From the NCBI GenBank assembly GCA_029936705.1, contig JAPYSD010000058.1, forward strand, positions 1 to 11,308: a DNA stretch of 11,308 bases, written 5' to 3'. Under the pieces are notes generated by a model. The model had not been told where the DNA came from, did no database searches, and worked only from the letters and a program-made list of their open reading frames with translations. The stretch is from Croceicoccus sp. Its GTDB lineage: Bacteria > Pseudomonadota > Alphaproteobacteria > Sphingomonadales > Sphingomonadaceae. The position numbers were made by a program, and so were the translations under genes. Below, piece by piece: positions 7,296 to 11,308 of the stretch (its first letter is position 1; each line of letters opens with the position of its first letter).

Positions 7296-8063
7296 ATGAA
7301 GAATCTTCTCCGCGCAGCAACGGCCGCCTCCGTGCTCGCAGGCTCGCTCGTGGTCGCGGCACCCGCTTTCGCACAGGACGAGAGCGATATTTCCGTGTCC
7401 GCGAACGTCGCGATGGTCACTGATTACCGTTTCCGCGGCGTCAGCTATTCGGGTGGCGACTTCGCGATCCAGGGCGGCTTCGACATCGCTCACTCCAGCG
7501 GTTTCTATGTCGGCACCTGGGCCTCGTCGCTCGACGACCAGACGGCCGGCTATGGCGACACCGAACTCGACATCTATGGCGGCTACAGCGGAGCGATCAA
7601 CGACACGCTGTCGTTCGATGTCGGCATGCTGATCTACATCTATCCCAGCGCAGCGGGCACGAACAACGACTATTGGGAGCCCTATGCCTCGGTGACTGCG
7701 GCTGTCGGTCCTGCGGAAGTGACCGCCGGTGTCGCCTATGCGTGGGAACAGGATTCGGTCAGCAGCTCGTTCGCCGATGACAACCTCTACCTGTACACCG
7801 ATGTCGGATTCGGCATCCCCAACACGCCCGTGTCCGTCAGCGGTCACCTGGGCTATACCGACGGTTCGTTCTCTTCGCCGACCTATTTCGGCAACAGCGA
7901 CGACACGACGTCGTTCGACTGGTCGATCGGCGCGTCGATGGGAGTGTTCGGTCCGCTCGAGGTCGGCGTTTCCTATGTCGGGGTCGAAGGCAAGGGCAAC
8001 ACGGTCCGCGACAACTACATCACTGACGACACGATCGTCGCGTCGCTGTCGGCCAGCTTCTAA
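7296..8063 (+). CDS. TorF-family putative outer-membrane porin
   Basis: A 255-aa exported protein. Residues 1-26 are a clear signal peptide (MKNLLRAATA..., cleavage after PAFA, mature QDESDISV). The body carries the family marks VAMVTDYRFRGVSYSGGDFA (38-57), GGFDIAHSSGFYVGTWAS, GDTELDIYGGYSG (87-99) and DYWEPYASV (125-133), with alternating beta-strand patterning and a terminal Phe (SLSASF) as expected for a beta-barrel recognised by BAM. Members are annotated as TorF family putative porins (Gcw_chp); the transported solute is unknown. The gene stands alone, with a 300-bp upstream region and its own terminator-like stem downstream, which fits an independently regulated, perhaps abundant, envelope protein. 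Confidence 0.9.
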   Translation: MKNLLRAATAASVLAGSLVVAAPAFAQDESDISVSANVAMVTDYRFRGVSYSGGDFAIQGGFDIAHSSGFYVGTWASSLDDQTAGYGDTELDIYGGYSGAINDTLSFDVGMLIYIYPSAAGTNNDYWEPYASVTAAVGPAEVTAGVAYAWEQDSVSSSFADDNLYLYTDVGFGIPNTPVSVSGHLGYTDGSFSSPTYFGNSDDTTSFDWSIGASMGVFGPLEVGVSYVGVEGKGNTVRDNYITDDTIVASLSASF

Positions 8064-8067
8064 TCAA

Positions 8068-8095
8068 ATGACTTCGGCCGCAAGGCCAATGTCAT
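8068..8095 (+). other. Hairpin just after the porin stop
   Basis: ATGAC (8068-8072) pairs with GTCAT (8091-8095) and GGCC (8076-8079) with GGCC (8084-8087), around a GCAA tetraloop of the stable GNRA type, with a 3x3 internal loop. It begins 4 nt after the porin stop and may stabilise the mRNA 3' end. The right half is duplicated directly downstream. Confidence 0.5.
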
Positions 8096-8114
8096 GCCGC
8101 AAGGCCAATGTCAT
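8077..8114. repeat. Perfect 19-bp tandem repeat
   Basis: The unit GCCGCAAGGCCAATGTCAT occurs at 8077-8095 and again, without a spacer, at 8096-8114. It lies between the porin stop and the terminator stem. It looks like a recent local duplication of the right arm of the post-stop hairpin. Confidence 0.95.
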
Positions 8115-8151
8115 AAGGCGGCCTGTATCCCATCCGGATGCAGGCCGCTTT
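8115..8151 (+). terminator. Terminator-like stem-loop downstream of the porin
   Basis: GCGGCCTGTATCC (8118-8130) pairs with GGATGCAGGCCGC (8136-8148) over 13 bp with one G-U, around a 5-nt loop CATCC. Flanking AAG/TTT pairs extend the stem to 16 bp. The T-rich tail is short and broken (TTTGCCTTGGTT), so this is a plausible but not classic intrinsic terminator. No gene reads leftward into it. Confidence 0.65.
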
Positions 8152-8195
8152 GCCTTGGTTCGCGGCTTCCGTTTGCCGCGCGGTCCGGTCGGTAC

Positions 8196-8224
8196 TTGGA
8201 ATGCGGCGCGGCAGTGCCTAGTTT
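8196..8224 (+). promoter_or_regulatory. Candidate promoter of gloA, suggesting a leaderless mRNA
   Basis: TTGGAA (8196-8201) and TAGTTT (8219-8224) sit at the ideal 17-bp spacing. The -10 ends 6 bp before the ATG at 8231, so transcription would start at or next to the start codon. No Shine-Dalgarno is present upstream of the ATG, consistent with leaderless translation. Hexamer matches are partial (4/6 and 3/6). Confidence 0.4.
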
Positions 8225-8230
8225 CGCGGC

Positions 8231-8668
8231 ATGACCAAATATCTGCACACCATGATCCGGGTCGCGGACCCCGACGCCACCATCGACTTCCTCAAGCTGA
8301 TCGGGCTGGAGGAAACCCGCCGCATGGAAAGCGAGAAGGGACGCTTCACCCTGATCTTCATGGCCGCCCCCGGGCAGGAAAACGGGGCGGAAGTGGAGCT
8401 GACCTACAACTGGCCCGCCGAGGACGGTTCGGAAGCGGAAACCTATACCGGCGGGCGCAACTTCGGCCATCTCGCGTTCCGGGTCGACGACGTCTATGCG
8501 ACCTGCCAGCGCATCATGGATGCGGGCCACATCATTCACCGCCCTCCCCGCGACGGTCACATGGCCTTCGTCAAGACGCCGGACGGCATCTCGATCGAAT
8601 TGCTGCAGGACGGCTATCTCGAACCGGCAGAACCCTGGGCCAGCATGGAAAACACCGGCAGCTGGTAA
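8231..8668 (+). CDS. gloA: Glyoxalase I (lactoylglutathione lyase, VOC fold)
   Basis: Isomerises the methylglyoxal-glutathione hemithioacetal to S-lactoylglutathione, detoxifying methylglyoxal in the cytoplasm. The 145-aa protein has two VOC modules, and the four metal ligands align with those of E. coli GlxI: H6 (YLHTMIRV), E56 (AEVELTYNW), H80 (NFGHLAFRV) and E123 (GISIELLQDG). The GRNFGHLAF and PRDGHMAFVKTPDG blocks are typical. The length matches the small, probably Ni-activated bacterial class rather than the longer Zn class; metal preference is inferred. The gene is monocistronic, between the terminator at 8115-8151 and a 145-bp gap. A dedicated VOC dioxygenase or resistance protein is less likely given the complete ligand set. 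Confidence 0.92.
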   Translation: MTKYLHTMIRVADPDATIDFLKLIGLEETRRMESEKGRFTLIFMAAPGQENGAEVELTYNWPAEDGSEAETYTGGRNFGHLAFRVDDVYATCQRIMDAGHIIHRPPRDGHMAFVKTPDGISIELLQDGYLEPAEPWASMENTGSW

Positions 8669-8693
8669 GGCGGATACCAGCACGACGGATAAG

Positions 8694-8729
8694 GCAATGG
8701 CATTGCTTGCGGCGCGATTGATGCGCCGC
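8694..8729. other. Two dyads between gloA and the glycosyltransferase gene
   Basis: GCAATG-G-CATTGC (8694-8706) is a near-perfect palindrome of operator type. Directly after it, GCGGCGC (8709-8715) pairs with GCGCCGC (8723-8729), plus an inner G-T pair, around ATTGA. The second could terminate gloA transcription, but no T-run follows (TAAGTCC). Nothing else is recognisable in 8669-8813. Confidence 0.45.
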
Positions 8730-8813
8730 TAAGTCCTGCGTCCAGGGACCGCCGCGCAAGACTGTCGTGCGGCCGCGCATCGGGAAGCGCGGGTCCCGCG
8801 GACGGGGTAATCG

Positions 8814-10238
8814 ATGGTCGCTATGGCAAGCGGGTTGGGCCCGCTTCTTTCCGCAGCTGAAGCCGTGCGGCTGGAGCTTCTTCTTTTCGCGGGTTTCTGG
8901 TTCGTCATCGGCGCGCTGGACGAGCTGGCCATCGACATTGCCTGGCTTTGGCTGAAACTGACCGGGCGCACGTCGACGCAGCACCTCGACGCTCCGCTGG
9001 AACCCGCATTGACCGGGCCCATCGCCCTGTATGTCCCCGCCTGGCGTGAAGCGCGGGTGATCGGCCCGATGCTGCGCCATGCCCTTGCAGCATGGCCGCA
9101 TGAGGATCTTCGGATCTACGCCGGGTGCTATGTCAACGATCCCGATACCCGCGCCGCCATCCAGGCGGCGGGCGTTCGGCCCGATGGCTCGGTCGATCCG
9201 CGCCTTCGCATCGTCGTGAACGAAACGCCCGGCCCCACGACGAAGGGCGACTGCCTCAATCGCTGCTATGCCGCCATGCGGCAGGACGAAGCGCGCGAGG
9301 GGCACAGGTTTCGCGCGATTCTGCTCCACGACGCAGAGGATCTCGTCCACCCGCAAGCCTTGTCGCTGATCGACCGCGAACTGGAGCGCGCCGATTTCGT
9401 CCAGATACCCGTCCGTCCCGAACGTCACGAGGCATCGCAATGGGTGTCGGGACATTATTGCGACGAGTTTACCGATGCGCATGCCCGCGAGATGGTCGTT
9501 CGCGCCGAACTTGGTGCGGGCATACCGGCAGCGGGGGTGGGATGTGCCTTCTCGCGCGGCGCGCTCGACCGCATCATCACCCGGCGCGGCTCTGACGCGG
9601 GACCGTTCGATCCGACCGCCCTGACCGAGGATTACGAGCTTGGCATGCTGATCGGCAGGGCAGGCAGCGAAGGCAAGGGCGGGCGCTTCGTGCGCATGCG
9701 GGCGTTCGACGGATCGCTGATCGCCACGCGGGCCTATTTCCCCCATCGCCTCGATACCGCCGTCAGGCAGAAGGCGCGCTGGGTACAGGGTATCGCGTTC
9801 GATGGCTGGGAGCAGCTGGGATGGAGCCGAAGCCCGCTGGAATTCTGGATGCGGCTGCGCGACCGGCGCGGACCGCTCGTCGCCGTGGTGCTGCTGAGCG
9901 CCTATGCGCTTGTCGTGCTGACCGTCTTGCTGCGGATGGCTGAAGCGGCAGGCATTTACGAACCGGCGCGCCTGCCCCCGCTCATCTACTGGGTGCTTAT
10001 CTTCACGACCCTCGCATTCGTCTGGCGAGCGCTCGTTCGCTTTGGCCTGGTCGCGAGCGAATATGGATGGAGCGAAGGCGTGGCGTCGATCATCCGCATT
10101 CCGGTCGCGAATGTGATTGCCATTATCTCGGCCCGGCGGGCCTTGGGACGGTACATTTCCGACCTGAGGGGGCAGGGTAAGAGCTGGGACAAGACCGAGC
10201 ACGATCGCCACCCCGCAGAAGCGAAACTGCGCGGATGA
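8814..10238 (+). CDS. NfrB-like membrane glycosyltransferase (GT2)
   Basis: A 474-aa inner-membrane GT2 enzyme resembling the catalytic part of NfrB, the E. coli phage N4 adsorption protein B that builds a surface glycan. After an N-terminal membrane segment (~21-47) the cytosolic GT-A domain has PAWREARVIGPML (75-87), YVNDPDT (106-112), GPTTKGDCLN (140-149), the metal-binding LHDAEDLVHP (171-180), TEDYELG (271-277) and QKARWVQG, i.e. QxxRW (319-326). Membrane helices follow at ~354-374 and ~388-410, then a short tail with WDKTEHD as in NfrB. E. coli NfrB is far longer, with a C-terminal MshEN-type c-di-GMP domain that is absent here. GGGG at 8804-8807 serves the ATG; the stop overlaps the next start (ATGA). 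Donor sugar unknown. Confidence 0.85.
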   Translation: MVAMASGLGPLLSAAEAVRLELLLFAGFWFVIGALDELAIDIAWLWLKLTGRTSTQHLDAPLEPALTGPIALYVPAWREARVIGPMLRHALAAWPHEDLRIYAGCYVNDPDTRAAIQAAGVRPDGSVDPRLRIVVNETPGPTTKGDCLNRCYAAMRQDEAREGHRFRAILLHDAEDLVHPQALSLIDRELERADFVQIPVRPERHEASQWVSGHYCDEFTDAHAREMVVRAELGAGIPAAGVGCAFSRGALDRIITRRGSDAGPFDPTALTEDYELGMLIGRAGSEGKGGRFVRMRAFDGSLIATRAYFPHRLDTAVRQKARWVQGIAFDGWEQLGWSRSPLEFWMRLRDRRGPLVAVVLLSAYALVVLTVLLRMAEAAGIYEPARLPPLIYWVLIFTTLAFVWRALVRFGLVASEYGWSEGVASIIRIPVANVIAIISARRALGRYISDLRGQGKSWDKTEHDRHPAEAKLRG

Positions 10239-11308
10239 CGTCCCGGTCGGCCCGGCGCGGGCAGCCGCTGATCGCGCTGACCGGCGTGATGGGCGGCTGG
10301 GTGGCGCTTCGCGTCATGCTGCCGGGCGTGGAGAGCGTCGAAGTGCCGGTGCCGCCGAACGTGGTCAAGCGTGTTGGTCAACCGGCTCCGGCGAAAAAAA
10401 CGGCGGAAACACTGGAAACGATTCCGCCCGCTCGACCCGAAAGTCCGCCGCAAGCCTCCAGGCCGGTTTCGCAGCCAATTTCCTCCAGCGAACCTGTTAT
10501 GCTCACCTCGCCGCTTCCAGCTCCTCGGCGCACCCCTGTCGTAAAGCCGCGGGGCACCGACATGCCACCCGCTCCGCCGCCCGCGCCGGTTTCACCGTTG
10601 CCGGATCGACCCACGGCCCCGCCGCCGCCCCGCTTGCTGCCTTTCTCTGCCGCGCAGGCGCAGGATGGCGACAGAAGATGGTCGGCAGACGGCTGGCTGT
10701 TATGGCGCAAGGGCAGCGATTCGGCGGCGGCCGTACCCGGCGCTGCCAGCTATGGTGCCAGCCAGGCCGGGGCAGTGCTGCGTTATCGCCTGTCCCATGA
10801 AAGCGTGCTGCGTCCCCGCGCGCATCTCCGCGTCACCAGTGCGATCGACAGTGCAGACCGGGAAGTGGCGGCAGGCATCGGGATACAGCCGCTCTCCGCG
10901 GTCCCGTTCGAAATCCTGGCCGAAGGGCGCATCGGCAGCTTTGCAGGCGATACTCGGGCCCGGCCTGCGGTCCTCGGCGTGCTCGGACCGCCCGCCCAGT
11001 CGCTTCCGCTCGACCTTACGGCAGAGCTTTATGCCCAAGGCGGCTATGTCGGCGGAAAGGATGCGACCGGTTTCGTCGACGGCCAGATGCGCGTGACACG
11101 TGCTACGGTTGTCGGTCCCGTCAAGCTGCAGGCCGGGGCGGGGGTATGGGGCGGCGCGCAGGAAGGGGTCGAGCGCCTGGACGCCGGACCGACAGTTTCC
11201 GTCACGGCGCCCATCGGCAAGGGTATCTTCGCGCGCGCCAGCATCGACTGGCGCGAGCGTGTCGCCGGCAATGCAGAGCCGGGGTCCGGACCCGTGGTGA
11301 CGCTGTCC
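10235..11308 (+). CDS. Membrane-anchored Pro-rich protein with NfrA C-terminal-like domain (3' partial)
   Basis: Open for all 358 codons to the window edge, starting at an ATG that overlaps the glycosyltransferase stop by 4 bp. N-terminus: basic TSRSARR, then one hydrophobic segment (LIALTGVMGGWVALRVML, 12-29) without a clear AXA cleavage site. Residues 30-136 contain 33 prolines (runs such as PPAPPPAP and PPPP), a TonB-like rigid linker. From ~145 the sequence becomes Gly-rich with beta-strand alternation: WSADGWLLWRKG, YGASQAGAVLRYRL, LTAELYAQGGYVGG, FVDGQMRV, GAGVWGGAQEG, ERLDAGP. This resembles the C-terminal region of NfrA-type phage N4 receptor proteins and of similar sphingomonad proteins. 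The reading frame probably ends a few residues past the window. It likely works with the adjacent NfrB-like enzyme in a surface-glycan system; the exact role is unknown. Confidence 0.75.
   Translation, partial: MTSRSARRGQPLIALTGVMGGWVALRVMLPGVESVEVPVPPNVVKRVGQPAPAKKTAETLETIPPARPESPPQASRPVSQPISSSEPVMLTSPLPAPRRTPVVKPRGTDMPPAPPPAPVSPLPDRPTAPPPPRLLPFSAAQAQDGDRRWSADGWLLWRKGSDSAAAVPGAASYGASQAGAVLRYRLSHESVLRPRAHLRVTSAIDSADREVAAGIGIQPLSAVPFEILAEGRIGSFAGDTRARPAVLGVLGPPAQSLPLDLTAELYAQGGYVGGKDATGFVDGQMRVTRATVVGPVKLQAGAGVWGGAQEGVERLDAGPTVSVTAPIGKGIFARASIDWRERVAGNAEPGSGPVVTLS

Noticed and set aside
6996..7847. Upstream extension of the phosphatase frame into the porin gene
   Set aside because: The extra ~284 residues are antisense to the porin and its leader. 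The conserved phosphatase begins at the ATG at 6995.
7729..8721. 330-codon plus-strand frame spanning the porin end, the terminator and gloA
   Set aside because: Out of frame with both real genes and running through a terminator-like stem; Arg/Ser-rich with no motif.
8699..8733. Eleven-codon mini-ORF (MALLAARLMRR) before the glycosyltransferase, as a leader peptide
   Set aside because: No ribosome binding site or regulatory codon run; the stretch is better explained by the two dyads it overlaps.
8571..10211. 546-codon open frame on the minus strand opposite the NfrB-like gene
   Set aside because: The plus-strand frame carries all the GT2 catalytic motifs; the minus frame shows no domain, signal or ribosome binding site.

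Overview
The window is GC-rich DNA that most resembles an alphaproteobacterium of the Sphingomonadales (Erythrobacteraceae/Sphingomonadaceae type). Grounds are the protein flavour: a sphingomonad-style TorF-family porin, an NfrB-like glycosyltransferase paired with a Pro-rich NfrA-C-like protein, and a clustered propionate operon, plus dense packing with 4-bp start/stop overlaps. The taxonomic call is inference; no rRNA or other marker is present.

Bases 1-6201 hold one tightly packed plus-strand operon that begins before the window: methylmalonyl-CoA mutase (5' truncated) - DUF3445 / heme-dependent oxidative N-demethylase-like protein - bioB - small secreted LprI-like (DUF1311) protein - pccA - csaA. 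Gaps are +3, -4, -4, +19 and -1 bp. The core logic is propionyl-CoA breakdown: PccA (with PccB, presumably upstream) carboxylates propionyl-CoA to methylmalonyl-CoA, and the B12-dependent mutase converts that to succinyl-CoA. BioB makes the biotin that PccA carries. The DUF3445, LprI-like and CsaA proteins are passengers whose link to the pathway is unknown.

A minus-strand PPP-type metallophosphoesterase (6204-6995) converges on csaA with only 2 bp between stop codons. A 300-bp divergent region (6996-7295) separates it from a plus-strand 255-aa TorF-family outer-membrane protein (7296-8063). Downstream of the porin lie a perfect 19-bp tandem repeat that can form a hairpin and then a strong terminator-like stem (8068-8151). 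Next is a glyoxalase I gene (8231-8668) with a promoter placed so that its mRNA may be leaderless.

The right end (8814-11308) holds a second translationally coupled pair: a membrane GT2 glycosyltransferase related to the catalytic part of NfrB, and an overlapping gene that is still open at the window edge. That second product has an N-terminal membrane segment, a roughly 100-residue proline-rich stretch and a C-terminal domain resembling the NfrA C-terminal region. It is the most intriguing item here and looks like part of a surface-glycan synthesis/export or phage-receptor-like system. I see no CRISPR array, tRNA, rRNA, insertion sequence or phage gene.
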